The notes under the pieces are model-generated. The model did no database searches. It saw nothing but the letters and a program-made list of their open reading frames with translations, and was not told the DNA's origin. Below, in pieces: positions 23,833-36,290 of a DNA stretch of 64,000 nucleotides. The stretch's first letter is position 1. Each line of letters begins with the position of its first letter. This stretch comes from Microcebus murinus (Eukaryota; Chordata; Mammalia; Primates; Cheirogaleidae), in contig NC_134107.1 of the NCBI RefSeq assembly GCF_040939455.1, positions 16,617,537-16,681,536 of the forward strand. The letters run 5' to 3'. A program made the position numbers and the translations under genes.

Positions 23833-24107
23833 ATTATATTTTTAATTGACAAATAATAATTATATGTATTATATATTTGTGGGGTACAATGTGGTATTTT
23901 AATATATGTTTACATTGTGGACTGATTAAATCTATCTAATTAACAAATCCATCACCTCACACATTTAGCATTTTTGTGGTAAAAACATTTAAAAGCTACT
24001 CTTTTAGCAATTCTGAAATATATAATGCGTTATTATTTATTATAGTCACCATTCTGTGCATTAGATCACTAAAGCTTATTCCTCCTGTCTAACTGAAATT
24101 TTGTACC
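23833..24107 (-). mobile_element. LINE-1 (L1M-type), antisense, first part
   Basis: This is the antisense L1 3' UTR: 'tttttaattgacaaataata', 'acaatgtggtattttaatat', 'attcctcctgtctaactgaa'. It is interrupted at 24108 by a hAT element and resumes at 24507. Confidence 0.88.
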
Positions 24108-24115
24108 CTTTAATC

Positions 24116-24506
24116 CAGCGGTCCCCAACCTTTTTGGCACCAGGGACCGTTTTCATGGAAGACATTTTTTTCATGAAACCAGGGGGTGTGGGAGGGATGG
24201 TTTTAGGATGATTCAAGTGCCCTAACTCTGCCTCAGATCATCAGGCATTACATTCTCATAAGGAGCACGCAACCTAGATCCCTCCCATGCACAGTTTACA
24301 GTAGGGTTCACACTCTTGTGAGAATCTAATGCCACAGCTGATCTGACAGGAGGCGGAGCTCAGGTGGTGATGCGAGTGATGGGGAGCAGCTGTAAATACA
24401 GATGAAGCTTCAGTGGCTCACCTGTGCTCACCTCCTGCTGTGCAGCCCAGTTCCTATCAGGCCACGGACTGGTACTGGTCTGCAGCCCCAGAGTTGGGGA
24501 CCCCAG
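24116..24506. mobile_element. MER1-like hAT-Charlie element with 8-bp target duplication
   Basis: The element starts 'cagcggtccccaacc' and ends 'gttggggaccccag', giving imperfect terminal inverted repeats. The 8-base duplication CTTTAATC is perfect on both sides (24108-24115 and 24507-24514), as expected of hAT transposition. The interior ('ggaggcggagctcaggtggt', 'cctatcaggccacggactgg') matches the MER1 group of non-autonomous elements. It has no transposase. Confidence 0.88.
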
Positions 24507-25340
24507 CTTTAATCAACATCTCCCTTTCCCCATACATCCCCCTCCCCCAGCTTCTGGTAACCATCATTCTACACTCTACCTCTATGAATTCAACTTTTTT
24601 GGATTCTACATATAAGTGAAATCATGCAGTTTCACTTTCTGTACCTAGCTTATTTCACTTAGCATAATGTCCTTCAGGTTCATCCATGTTGTCACAAATT
24701 ACAGAATATTTTTTATTTTTCTTTTTTGAGGCTGTATCATATTCTGTTGTATGTGTATGTGTGTGTGTGTGTGTGTGTATACACCCCATATTTTCTTTCC
24801 CATTCATCTGAAGATGGACCCTTAGGTTGCTTCCATATCTCAGCTATAGTGAAGAATATTGCAGTGAACATAGGAATGCTGATATCTCTTCAAAATACTG
24901 ATTTTGGTTCCTTTGGATATGTATCCAGAAGGATTGCTGAATCATATGGTAATTCTGTTCTTAGTCTTCTGAGTAACCTCCAGTACTGTTTTCCATAATG
25001 ACTATATTTATTTAATTACCACTAATAGGGCACAAAGGTTCCCTTTTCTCCACACCCTCTCCAACACTTACTTTTTTAGTAGCCATTCTAACAGGTGTGC
25101 AGTGACATCTCATTGTGGTTTTAATTTGCATTTCCCTGACAATCAGTGATGTTGGGCATTTTTCCATATATCTGTAGGCCGTTTGAATATCTTCTCTTAA
25201 GAAATGTCTATTTAGGTCCTTTGCACATTTTTTAATTGGGTTATTTGTTTTCTTGCTATTAAGTTGCTTGAGTTTCTTGTATATTTTGGATAATAGCCAG
25301 CCCCTGATAAGATGTATGGCTTGCAAATATTTTCTCCCAA
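24507..25340 (-). mobile_element. LINE-1 (L1M-type), antisense, second part
   Basis: It continues the L1 after the hAT insertion: 'aatcaacatctccctttccc', 'atccatgttgtcacaaatta', 'agaaggattgctgaatcata' and 'cattgtggttttaatttgca', to about 25340 in ORF2. A (TG)n run lies at 24757-24778. The frame is heavily broken. Confidence 0.88.
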
Positions 25341-25790
25341 ACTGTGGGTTGTCTGTATGCTGAGGCACTAGTATGCATGATTCCTCCTGAACCCCTTGGT
25401 GGATGGTTTTGGTAGCAGGCACAAGGCCAAACAGGGCTATAGCCAAGCCCTGTGGAAAACAGAGTTGTTCCCAGGTAGGAATCTGGGACCATGATCAATA
25501 GGTCTGCCACCTCAAAATGATCCTCCTAGGCACTACCAGGGTTTTACAATCACCTACCTAAATTCCAAGACTTCTACAAAGAGACTTTTGCCCATAGATG
25601 GGTACAGAATTCTTGTTGTTGCCGGGGAATACAAGTGGGTGATCACATATTCTTCCATCTTGCTGGTTCCAATAACATTTTTTTTTTAATACTATGGCCT
25701 AAAGAAAAGAGTCAGTTGAGGGTCATTCGTTTTATATTCGTAAACCATAAATTGCAAATGTGGGAAAGAGTGCCGGCAATTTTTTAAAAA
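25341..25790. other. Intergenic DNA
   Basis: There is no gene. This could be a non-L1 insertion or the edge of two L1 fragments. I recognise no family. Confidence 0.35.
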
Positions 25791-25792
25791 AA

Positions 25793-26230
25793 GAATAAAA
25801 ATAACACTGTATGATTCCACTTAAAGAGAGATATCCAGAGTATTCAAACTCATAGAAGCATAGAATAGATTCGTGGTTGCCCGGATCTGGGAGGAGGGGA
25901 AATAGGGATTTCTCGCTCAGTGAGTATAAAATTTCAGAAGCAAGATGAATAAGCTCTAGAGATCTGATGTACAACAGAGTGCCTACAGTTTAAAATATGA
26001 TATTATGCACTTAAAATTTGTTAAAAGGGTAGATCTCATACTAAGGATTCTGACCACCAAAAATAAAAAACCACAAAGGAACACAAGGAAACTTTTGGAG
26101 GTGATTTATGTTTATTGCCTTGATTGTGGTGATGGGTATATGCATATGTCAAACTCATCAAATTGTGTACATTAAATATATGCAGCTTTTATTGTATATC
26201 AATTATACCTCAAAAAAGCTGTTTAAAAAT
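25793..26230 (+). mobile_element. LINE-1 3' UTR fragment, sense
   Basis: It resembles the 3' end at 13000-13420, with 'actcatagaagcatagaata', 'cttttggaggtgatttatgt' and 'gtatatcaattatacctcaa'. It is a 5'-truncated old L1M copy. Confidence 0.82.
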
Positions 26231-27827
26231 GAGGTCATATAGAAAAATATATGTTCTTCGGAAAAATCTCAGTGACTTAATATTAGAAACAGATGACTGA
26301 GAAACTGATTAAATAAGTAAATTATAATTATGCTTAATGATCAGAGAATTAATATAAGGTGTTTTGCTTTAATATACATAGATATATTATTTTGTTTTTG
26401 AAAGTAGTTTTTGTAGAATTAGGTACTTACTACTTTTGTCACATAATTTAAAATTTTAAAACTTAGTTGACTTAACCAACAACAATTTATTTAGCTCACC
26501 ATTCTATAGGTCAGCAATTTGGGCTGGGCTCAGCTGAGCAGTTCTTCTGGGCTGAGCAAGGCTTGGCTGATATTAGCTAAAATTGCTCATGTGCCTATAG
26601 TCCCCTATCAGGTTGGGGACTGGCTGGTCAATAATGACCTTATCTGGAACAATTGAACCAACTGGGGCCTCTTTCCACATGATATCTCATTCTCCAGTAA
26701 TCTAGCCAGGCATTCACATGGCAGTCTCATGGTTCCAAAAGTGCAAAATCAGAAGCTTCAAGGCCTTCGAGACCTAGGGCTGCAATTGGCATAGCATCAC
26801 TTCCAATACTTTCTATCACTCAAAGCATGTCATAGAACCACCCAGATTCAAGGAATGGAGAAATAAATTCAACCTTTTGATGGGAGTTGCTTCAAAGTAT
26901 TCTGTCTACTTTTACAGTCTATCACAAATAATTTTAGAGATATACCAATATAAAAGTTCAATTTGATGATCAATAAATAAATATTTCCAGATACTATATA
27001 ATTTTAATTATCTTTAGAACTTCTTTTCATTCACTCACTACTTGGACAAAAATGGATCCCCTCAAGCCATTCCATTACCCCCTCCAGGGGTCCACAGAAT
27101 CCTTTTGAAAAGGTCTAATATTGAGGGAGATGACACAAAAAAGAATCAGAACTCAGAGTACAGCTGAGTTATGTTTGTGGTGGTCCATCAAGCAAAGATC
27201 CTTGACCTCTTTCTTCTGTGGTCTCTAGAATGTTCCTGAATCTGGATCTACCCTTCATCTTCAACTTCTGTGAAGCTGTGCTTGTCACATACATTGACAC
27301 AGAATAAATATTTTTCACTTGAGTTTCTTGGGAAGTCTTTCCTTGAGTTCTCTATCACAAAACAGCCAAATTAAAGGAACAGGCAAGTGATCCAGGAGGA
27401 TCAGTATGGTGTCCTGGAAAAAGGAACGGGATTGAGTTGGGAGAATTTTGTTTCTATCTTTGCTTCAACTTGCAACTTGCAAGGCAGATGTATTTGTCAA
27501 GTTTCTTAATCAAATAGTCTTAAAAGTCCTTTCCAATTGTGAGGGTCTGAGAGTCTCTCATCTTTGTAGAAGGCTCCAGCTATGAGTCAAGAAGTGAATT
27601 TTAACCAGGAATGACCCATGCCAATTCCATTAGGTGTTTTCAAGGAAAGGAGATGCTCCAAGAGAAAATATCAATCATGGACTTTCTGGGGGGGGGGGGA
27701 ACATCCTACTTTCTCTTTGTTCTATGCCTAAGTCATCCATCCTTCCACTGTGGAAGTCCACAGTTCTAGAGGCAATATTCTATTTCCAATCTCAGAGCAG
27801 TAAGCAACAGTAAACCTATATCAAAAA
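26231..27827. other. Intergenic DNA with an unresolved LTR-like repeat
   Basis: At about 26455-26935 there is an interspersed repeat with the words 'acaacaatttatttagctca', 'tataggtcagcaatttgggc' and 'acagtctatcacaaa'. It looks like an ancient LTR or DNA element, but I cannot name the family. A run of 10 G lies near 27690. No gene is seen. Confidence 0.4.
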
Positions 27828-28502
27828 ATGAATCTCACTACTATAAATGGTTTATGGGCTTCACTGCTCACCCAGAATTGGAATTTCCCATCTTCTTAGT
27901 GTTTCTTGATTCCTTCCTGGTCATTATTCTAGGAAATATGGGATGGATCATTCTGACTCTGGTGAATGTGAATCTCTTCACCTCATGTACATTTTCTGAA
28001 GACATCTGACCCTTTGAGATACCTCAGTCATCATGTCTTAAGTCCTGGTCACCCTGGCTACAAGCAAGATAACTATCTTTTATGGCCATTAATTAAGTCA
28101 TTTTTCTTCACCTGTGTGGTGTTTTCTGCTAATGGGGATGACCAAAGCAGCCCACTACTCTACACTGTGGCCATGAACTACAGAGCATGCCAGGGATTGA
28201 TGGTGGATGCCTACAACTCAGGGGGATCAGGGGCCACTCTGAACACCAGCTGCACACTCCCCTTCTTCTTCTGTGATGGCAACTGGATCAACTTCTTCTG
28301 TGGCATCTTGTCCCTGCTGAAGGTCACCTGAAATGTCTCCAGAAATAGTAAGACAGCAATTGTCTTCTTTGACAACTTTTGTGATTATAGCTGGCACTAT
28401 GGTCATCCCGATCTTGTACCTGCTCATCATTAGGGCCATTTGAGGGTGAAGCATTCAGGTGGCATAGCCAAGACTTTGTCCATTCACTTATGTCTCCTAC
28501 CA
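27828..28502 (+). pseudogene. Olfactory receptor pseudogene, OR9-type, broken and 3'-truncated
   Basis: This is a third OR copy related to the genes at 2010 and 9695. The ATG at 27828 begins M-N-L-T-T, matching NLTT of the intact genes. It is followed, after frameshifts, by HPELEFPIFLVF, ILGNMGWIIL and TLVNVNL. The region that should hold PMYFFLSH is damaged and runs into a TGA. TM3 and the DRY box are gone: the sequence passes from the 'kitviSY'-like area directly to 'SPLLYTVAMN'. A frame at 28014-28331 keeps FFFCDGNWINFFCG and LSLLKVT, then meets a TGA where the intact genes have LKLAC. The last recognisable words correspond to the [13 protein letters not shown] region near 28500, so TM6 and TM7 are absent. 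It cannot encode a receptor. Confidence 0.88.
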
Positions 28503-31350
28503 TGGGCAGCAAAAGTGAATAGTCTAGACTGGTCCTTTCCCACCTGTATCAGGTAAGGGGACTTGTTGGCATTCTCTAAGATCTTTTTTCTCAGAAATAG
28601 ACCCAGAGGATGAATAAATTAACCCTGCTCTGTCTCTTAGCCCCTCAACCAACCTAGAACCCAATCATTTGTGGGCTAGAGCTTGATAGTGAAGACACTG
28701 TGATCATGGTCCAGTACCTGTACAGGGCAGGTGATGACTCATGTTCTATGCTTTCTGTATAGAATGATTCAAGAGCCACCGTGTCCCCAGAATACTCTCA
28801 AGTTATCTGTCATTGAAGCCTGGAGTTCCAACATTAGTGCTGCTTTCCTTTGTTAAATAGCAGGGTGGTCCCAGCGGAGCCTGTGGGATACTGACCATGT
28901 GGGACCAATTTGCATAAATCAATACGTGTGAGCATTGGGGGCCTCAGGGTAGGGAGAGGGAAAGTTTTGCTCAGATACCTAGGAGCCAGGAGGAAAGTGA
29001 CACGGTGTCTATACATGGACTACTTTTGATGTCCTATTAGGAAAAAAAAATATGCTATGTACAAGCTGAAATGGTTGCATTCAGGGGTTTTAAGAGTGAT
29101 GCTGGGGCACACACAGCTCTGCTTCAGGACCCAGGAGATAAAAGGAAACCTAGAATTGTGGAGAGTAATTTTATCCCCTTTTCTGAGGGACATGTGGCAG
29201 AGCACAAGTGCAGTGAGGACTGAAACTAAGGAAAGAGACTTCTCACACCTAAGGACTTTGGCAGCCTTGGGACTCCAGGAACCTCTGTTCTGGTGGCCCT
29301 GCTCCTGGCCTGTGTTTATGAAGGACTCAGGCTTCCCACCCCTGGGCCTCCTGGGCTTGCTCACACCCCATAATCTTCACCCCCAGAATGAATCCAGCGA
29401 TGCACAGGAGAGGCCTGAGGTCTCCAGGGAGAGGCTGCAAAACAAGCCAGCAAAGCAGCTTTCCCAAGTCTGTGGCCGGAGGCCTCTCCTGGGTCTGCCC
29501 GGCATGGGGCCGGTGAGCTCAGCATTGTACCCACCCTGGGGCTTGGGAAGCGGGGACGGCTGGTCGTAGGGTTCAGCTGTAATTTGTTTTCGGTCTGAAT
29601 CCTATTTCTAGCTCTGCTGCCAATTCTCCGAGTGATCTCGGGGAAGTCACCAAACTTAGGCACAAAAACGTCTCTCTTTTTTTGTGTGTGCCAAAGTTTC
29701 CTCTTTTATGATATGGGAAAATGTTGGATTCCATAGGTGATTCTCAAACTCTATTGCAATACCAAAACCCTCCTGTAACGCATTGCATGCTGAGGATCTA
29801 AATCAGGGTCTTTGAGACAAACACAGTCATGGCTCAGAAAGGTCAGGTGAACACCTGAGGGCAGGAAAGAGGAGAGCTGGTGCCAGGGCCCCAGAAGGGG
29901 AGTAGCAGGGGGCTGCAACTATGGCACAGTGTACAAAGCAGCCTCTTCTCATGACAGTCCACATACAGCAGGAATTGTCATTCTCATTTTGCAGATGGGA
30001 AATGGAGGTGTAGAGAAGTCATTTGATTTGCTCCAGGTCACCACAGGCAGTAAACGGAACCTGAGTCTCCTGGATCCTGCCCTTGACCTGCACTGGGTCC
30101 CAAGGCTGTCCTGCAGAAATGGGACAGGGCATCCTCTGTAAGAGCCACCTGCTGACTTGCTGGATAAAGCTACCAGTGTAGCTGAGCTGCTGAATGTTTT
30201 GAAATATCTCTCCATGCAGGTGGCTAGGAGGACCTTGAGCCATGTCCTTGCTCACCCAAGCTGCCCCACAGAGAGACAGACAACCTGACATAAGCTCCAA
30301 AAGAACCCTAGGACACCCAGTGCCACTGTGTCCCTGCCCAGGTTGGTGGTCACAGCTTGAAATTCCTCTGTTATATTAATACAGTATCCCTTCCACAGCC
30401 CATGGGAACGTACCCACACCATATAGGAAGATGTCCCTAGTGTGAGCCCTTAGATGGTCCCCAGGATCCAAATCCTGACTCATTCACTACTGGCCATGTG
30501 ACCCAGCAAGACATTCAGTGCCTGTGGTTCTAACCTTCACCTCATGAAAAATGGGAGTGATTGTGTCTTTCTTGTTCACTTGGCTGTTGTAAAGTTTAAA
30601 CGTGGTAATTAGGTAATCAAAAGAGCTCTGTCAATTTTAAAGTGCTACGGAAAATAAGAGGTGGTTATTCCAGGATTGGGAGTCCAGTAACAACAGCACG
30701 TTAGTGTAAATAGCAGCTCTCAGGGGCGCTCCAGGGAGGGAGGGGAGATTATAGGCAGAGACTAAACACTGATCGGCCTGAAAGGAGCACCAGGGAGTGT
30801 GGAAAGTGCAGAGCTAGAGATTCAGGTCCATGAATATAAATTGCCAACACATCATTCTGTCCATGCTAGCCCTGGGGGCATGGCCAGTGCCCTCAGTTTA
30901 CAGGAGAGGAACTTCAGGATCAAAAAAGGAGTGCAACTGGCCCAGGGGAAATCCTGCTTTTCTGCCCAGCCATCAGGAGACTGTCTATGCCTGCGGGTGA
31001 CAACACGGTGGCTCTGTGGCTGTTTGGAGGTTACTTTGGGGATCCTTCTCGCAGGGCTTTGCTTTGTGATCTTTGCCCAAATGTGTCCACGCCTCTCATA
31101 CTGGAGACTCCATGCCTCACCTGGAGTTAACACTTGGTTTCATGGTCCCCGTTGCCCCTGCCAGCAACTAGTGGCCCTGTCTCACAGCCTCCCCCAGTGA
31201 CATCTGGGAGGTCTAGTTTGTGTTTTATATGTGGATGGAAACAAGGCCACTCGCCCCTTTCTCTCAGGCCTCTTGACATCCGTGGTGTGCAAAACATCTA
31301 GAAGGAAGCACTTTCTCCCACTCGTGCTATGTCTCCAATGCTGGTGCCAC
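28503..31350. other. Intergenic DNA between the OR pseudogene and the V2R relic
   Basis: No gene is supported. MIR-like stretches lie at about 29590-29740 (sense, 'agctctgctgccaattctcc'), 29975-30085 (antisense, 'ttctcattttgcagatggga') and 30465-30650 (sense). The 170-residue open frame at 29057-29569 has no domain, and its overlap with opposite-strand frames suggests chance in GC-rich DNA. Confidence 0.45.
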
Positions 31351-31359
31351 TGCATGAAA

Positions 31360-31645
<286 letters not shown>

Positions 31646-32049
31646 TTCCAGGGATACAAGAAGGTATAGTTGCAAGAAGAAGGGAAACTCATCTAAATAA
31701 AAATGCTGCCCTTTTTTGTACTGGTTGTTATTTCCAATTTTTTTCCTGAGCACACCACTACTCCTGGTGTAGTGTATTGTGCTACAGCCACATGTGCCAT
31801 GAGGCACGTATGAGGCCATAGCCCCGTCCTCAGGAATGCTCACACTCTGGACAAAGGCAAGTGTGAACTCCTATAACCATAACACCATCTTGCAATAGCC
31901 CTTGCTGCTCCCAACTTTGGTTTTGCAAAACTCCAGAGTCCATAAAAATCAAAGGAGCTGGTAAAAACCCTCCTCATTTAACACAACTCCAAGAATGCTC
32001 CCTAACAGAGATAGCTGGACAGAGGTGGGCTGGAAAGCAGAAAAGCTAG

Positions 32050-32225
32050 AGATTAAGACAGGCCCTGGCTTGACAGCCAGCAAACCTGGATCTTAAGAAT
32101 GCTACTCACTATTTATGTGGTCTTGACAAGGTAAGTCACCCTCTGGGCCTCCCATTCCCCATCTATTAAATGAAGGTAACCAGGGTTAATGTACCTACTT
32201 CTTAGGGTCACTGTAGGTGTTAACA
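32050..32225 (+). repeat. MIR SINE, sense
   Basis: The block order is that of sense MIR: 'ccagcaaacctggatct', 'ttatgtggtcttgacaaggt', 'ctctgggcctcccattcccc', 'gtacctacttcttagggtca'. Confidence 0.75.
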
Positions 32226-33428
32226 GTGGACTAACCAGGGCCTGGTGAGAAACAAACCTCAGACTGTTAGTCCTTATTGCTGTGGAGGTTCAGGAGGATC
32301 CAATGTAAGCCTGGAAGGAGCAGTTAACTTTTGAAAAACCTAGTCCCCACGTCCTCTATAATAACTTTGCCTGGTATAGGGCCAAAGAGTCACCAAAGAT
32401 TTTGACGTGAAAGGACTGGTCTGCGTGTACCTGGGGGGCTGGAGAAAGTCTGACAGTCCCCTGCCCCGAGCAGCCTGGGGACCTGTGGGAGGAGGGGGCC
32501 AAGGGCAGAACAGATATCCATTCACAGACTCAGCATCTAGGGCGAGTTAAATGGATCCTGCCTCGAATCTGGTGGGAGGGGGACGGACATGAGCTCAAAC
32601 AACGTGAAGTAGAAAGTGCTTGGTGACGATGTGATGGTGGGGGTGATCCTAGGGCTGGCACGAACCTGGAACTGAGAACTTGACCCCAGCTCAAGGAACA
32701 GGGATCAGGGAAGGCTTTATGGTGTGGGACTCCTTAACAGACAAGCCACATTTTGGTAGTTGTTATATTTTTATACAAAAAAAAAAAAAAATTCACTCTC
32801 TTAATTCCATGACTGTTTCTTAACTTCAACATTCAATTAACCACAGCACCATCGTGTCGTTGCCCTGAAAAGTCTTTTGCTAACAAACAGGTTAAAGAAA
32901 ACTCAGTGCACCATATGGGCACCCACACAGTCTGCCCACCAGAAATCACGCTCTGCACTGGCTTAACCCCTGACCCCTCTGCGCCAAAGCCTCATCCTTC
33001 CTCGGGTCAGGAGGAATGGAGAGATTTTGATGCCACCTACACCCTGATACCAGATTCTCTTATGATGCTTTATGTGTGTCTCTTCTAAATAGCAAATAAT
33101 TGACTTTTGCTTTTTATCCAATGTGAAAGTATCTATAATAGTCAAGATCTTTACTCCCATGGCCCTGTGGCCCCTCCCTACCTTTGAAAAGGAAAAACCC
33201 AGATGAAGGGGCTGTTTTCAAAAACCCAGATGAAGTGTGCAGGGCAGGGGTGAAACACCTGAGGGACACCCACAGGAGGAAGCGGTTTCTATCCGTGGGA
33301 GAGGAAGCAATAGCACAGGGCCTCCTGACCAGAGCCGTGGCCTTCCCTAGACAAAGGCAGCCACTGCCTGCCCCTGGCTGAGCAGAGAGGAGTGAACACC
33401 CCCACCTCACTGTCCCTTGACCCCCAGT
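32226..33428. other. Intergenic DNA upstream of the V2R relic
   Basis: Exons 1 and 2 of a V2R would be expected somewhere here or upstream. I looked for their usual words and found nothing convincing. An A14 run lies near 32778. No other gene is seen. Confidence 0.4.
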
Positions 33429-33625
33429 CTCCTATCAAGCCTCTACCAAAAGACAAAGGGTGGAGCAGCCCTGTGATACAATCCATAGAGATCAGCCTCC
33501 AGGGTCCCAGAGCACAGAGAGGGCCAGTGAGTTCCTCCAGACAGGCAAGAGACAAATGCAGCAGCTCACTCTTCTTAATTGGGGTGATGTCACCTTTCAC
33601 ATTTGCTCTGGCTGCTGACATGTTC
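33429..33625 (+). pseudogene. Possible 5' remnant of V2R exon 3
   Basis: After a fair splice acceptor ('cttgacccccag') the sequence can be read, with frame changes, as SYQAST, then SPVIQSIEI and QLTLLNW. These recall the start of V2R exon 3, which usually runs I-S-Y-x-A-S, then P-S-F-x-x-T-I-P and later Q-L-L-x-x-F-x-W-T-W. The match is weak and the frames disagree. An AT-rich stretch, probably an old LINE insertion, follows at about 33640-34020 and separates this from the clearer 3' part of the exon. Confidence 0.3.
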
Positions 33626-34259
33626 TGATGCTATTCTGCCCTCTTATATAATTTCCTTTTTATGATGCTTTCTATTCATACATTTAAAACTAGAATAATA
33701 GAAATAATGTAGAGATTTTTATTTATTTTATTGCAAGATATTTCTATGCTTTCATTTATTATTTATTATTTCTATCCTTATAGTTTTCTCATTATTATGC
33801 ATTCTTCTTTCTCTCTCTTTGTCCTTTCTTGAATTTTTTTAACTGGATCACTTTTTTAAAAAAATCCATGTTTTACCTTCTGCTGCTTTGGAAGTTCTCT
33901 ATCTTGTGTCTAGTCTTCCAATTACTCAAGTTTTTAATGCACTTGAGCCTTCCTCTCTCAAACGATGTCAAGAATTATACATGTATAAAACAAAACCCTT
34001 AACACATCTTTATTTCTCTGCTTTTCCCACCCACACCTTGAGATATGTGGGTTCTTTAGTCACTGCATTCCTTCCTCGAAAAGTAAATTGGCTTCTCAGG
34101 CAGGCCCAACAGGCTTGGAAGGATATGGACGTGGCATGTATCAAAGGCCGGTGAGATAATCATTAGAAACAGAGGGCAGAGAGGGAGGAGCGAGGCCCAG
34201 ATGCTCTCACATGGCTGGTGAGAGTATTTGTGGATACTGAGCAGGTGTGTTCTGGCCGG

Positions 34260-34575
34260 GGCTGTGCAGCCCGATTCCTTCCCCCAGATCAGCCCTGGGT
34301 CTCAGCACCCCAAGTTCTCCAACCGTCTCCAGTTCTCATCCTTCCTCTGCACGGAATTCAGAATTGCAGGGGTTCAGAATTGCACAGGGCTGGAGAACAT
34401 GACCACTGCCTACCTGTCTGCCTTCGAACTTCCTGATCTAACTGACACTTACCAAGCCTACCTGGCAGCCAAAGCCCTGTTGGTCACCTATCAGAACCGG
34501 GCGACTTACTCTCTGGGAGAGGGGCCGTTCCTGTAAGGCACATGTGCCAATGCACAGGGAGCCAGGCCTTGGCAG
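34260..34575 (+). pseudogene. V2R pseudogene, 3' part of exon 3 (ligand-binding domain)
   Basis: This encodes part of the Venus-flytrap ligand-binding domain of a family C vomeronasal receptor. The frame reads NCTGLENM, then TYQAYLAAKALLVTYQN, LGEGPFL, a TAA stop at 34534-34536, GTCAN and finally PWQ at the exon end. V2Rs have the same order: an N-C-T-G-x-E stretch, a helix ending in x-x-A-L, a G-x-G-P-F block, then T-C-A and P-W-Q. A donor 'cag|gtgagc' follows at 34575/34576 with the exon ending in phase 0, which fits exon 4 at 39094. The 5' boundary is not clear, as sequence upstream of about 34260 no longer aligns. The in-frame stop and the damaged 5' part make it non-functional. Confidence 0.75.
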
Positions 34576-34639
34576 GTGAGCAGCCACCGCCCCCTGCCCA
34601 GTGCCTGTCCATCCAGCTGCTGTGACCAGCAGAGAGGCA

Positions 34640-34835
34640 GTGTGGCCTAATGAAGGAGGACTGAACTGAGAACCAAAGTGAAGTGGGCTCGAATCCCAAA
34701 TGGTATTTCTGTGCAGCCTTGTGGCTTACCTTCCCTGAACTTCAACTTTCTCCTCCGTAGAGTGAGTCTAAGCTATAGACATTGTGGGTTGTTATGATAA
34801 GGGATTGTGCATATAAACACGGCAGGTGATTAGGG
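34640..34835 (+). repeat. MIR SINE, sense
   Basis: Sense MIR blocks are present: 'aggcagtgtggcctaatgaa', 'gggctcgaatcccaaat', 'tgaacttcaactttctcctc' and 'gattgtgcatataaacacgg'. It lies in the intron after V2R exon 3. Confidence 0.75.
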
Positions 34836-35649
34836 CATGTTAGGGGTTACAGCTCTGTCCAGGTGGTGTGATGCTGAATAATGATGGTGAAGTGGGAACT
34901 GCAAGGGTCCTTAGAAATCAGCTTGTCCACCCTGAAGCAGGGAGATCACAGAAAACGGGAGACAGAGCCAAGAGAGCACCCGGTTGTCCTGACGTCCGGG
35001 CCACTGCATGCCAGTGCTGATCTGCAGCAAAGACACCATGAGATCCACAGTAGGAATTGACCAAAAAGTCTGAAAAATGGTAAGTCTGTGATATAGAGCA
35101 GGAAACCCAGCACACCACCCTTTCTCCATGCGCTGCTCAGCGATGGGGGCAGGGAGGAGAGGGGGACAGTCTCCCCCCGCAGTCTGAGAGGTAATGCTGC
35201 AACAGGCTCCAAGGGGGGTGAGACAGGTTTGGGAGAGCAAAGAAAAAAGCGCTGGGTCTTCAGCCAGAAGAGCTGGGCCTGGGTGACTGGCCTGTCACCA
35301 GCCTGCTGTGTGATCCAGGTCTACTTTGCCTCTCCCGATATGAGGTATCTGGTTAAAATAACTGGAAAATACCTTGAATTGTATGACCATAGAAGCTTTA
35401 AAGACGTTGTTGTAGATCAGTAATTTTCACAATCTGTTTCTCGAAGCCCAAGAGTTGCATAAAGGGGCCTTATGGTGGAAAAGGACAGTTCTCCAGACAG
35501 TAAGAGACTAGGGGATGGGGCTCTGGCCCCCCAGCTGCCTGTACCAATCAGAGATGCTCTGTTTTCTCTGCCTGATATATTGGTATTAAGCATAAAATTT
35601 TACTTGGAAAAAAATTTTTTAAAAAAAGAGTAACAACTAAGGGACTAGA

Positions 35650-35970
35650 TCACGGGTCAGCAAATTTTCTCAGTAAAGAGCCCACAGTAAACATTAGAAG
35701 ATTTTGAAACCATACGATGTCTATCACAGCTACTCAGCTCTGCTGTTGTAGCACAAAAGCAGCCAGACAAATGATAAACAAATAAACCTGGCTGTGTTCC
35801 AATAAAACCTTATTTATGGACACTTCATGTGTTATAGAAATATTATCCTCCTTTTAGTTTTTTTCAACTATTTAAAAATGTAAAAGCCAATATTAATTCA
35901 CACATCACACAAAAATAGGTGGCAGGTTATTACTGGCCTGTGGGCAGTAGTGTGCCAACCTGTGGACTAG
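35650..35970 (+). mobile_element. hAT-type non-autonomous DNA transposon remnant
   Basis: The words 'gggtcagcaaattttctcag', 'ctcagctctgctgttgtagc', 'ggctgtgttccaataaaacc' and 'gtgtgccaacctgtgg' belong to a well-known mammalian hAT-Charlie-type repeat. Related copies lie at 52045-52345 and, in part, at 56720-56945. Confidence 0.65.
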
Positions 35971-36290
35971 AAAATCCCAGCAGAAGGGAGGGAGGTGTTG
36001 TCAGCTGCCTCTTCAGAGCACTCATAAGACATCTTAGTAAAGACACCAGGGATCTAGATCCAGAAGGGTGAACTGGCTCCTACTGACAATAGTCAATTGT
36101 TAAATTTTCAGGAATTATGCAAGTTGTTTGTTAAACCATTGGTAGCTTGAAACTGGCCATGGTGGAAGTATTTATTCCACAGAAATCAGCAAGCACTAAA
36201 AATCCTGCCTTCTTTTCCCAGAAAACAATTGTTAAACATTCAGCACCATACCACTAGAAGTAACCAAGCAACATTTTGCAAATGAAGTCA

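Noticed and set aside
29057..29569. 170-residue open frame, + strand
   Set aside because: No recognisable domain, no coding-like neighbours, and a 100-residue frame on the opposite strand overlaps its end. GC-rich chance frame.
32615..32680. V2R exon 1-like words (GDDVMVGVILGL)
   Set aside because: The resemblance to the G-D-x-x-I-G-G-L-F-P block is weak, a stop follows soon, and no splice signals fit.
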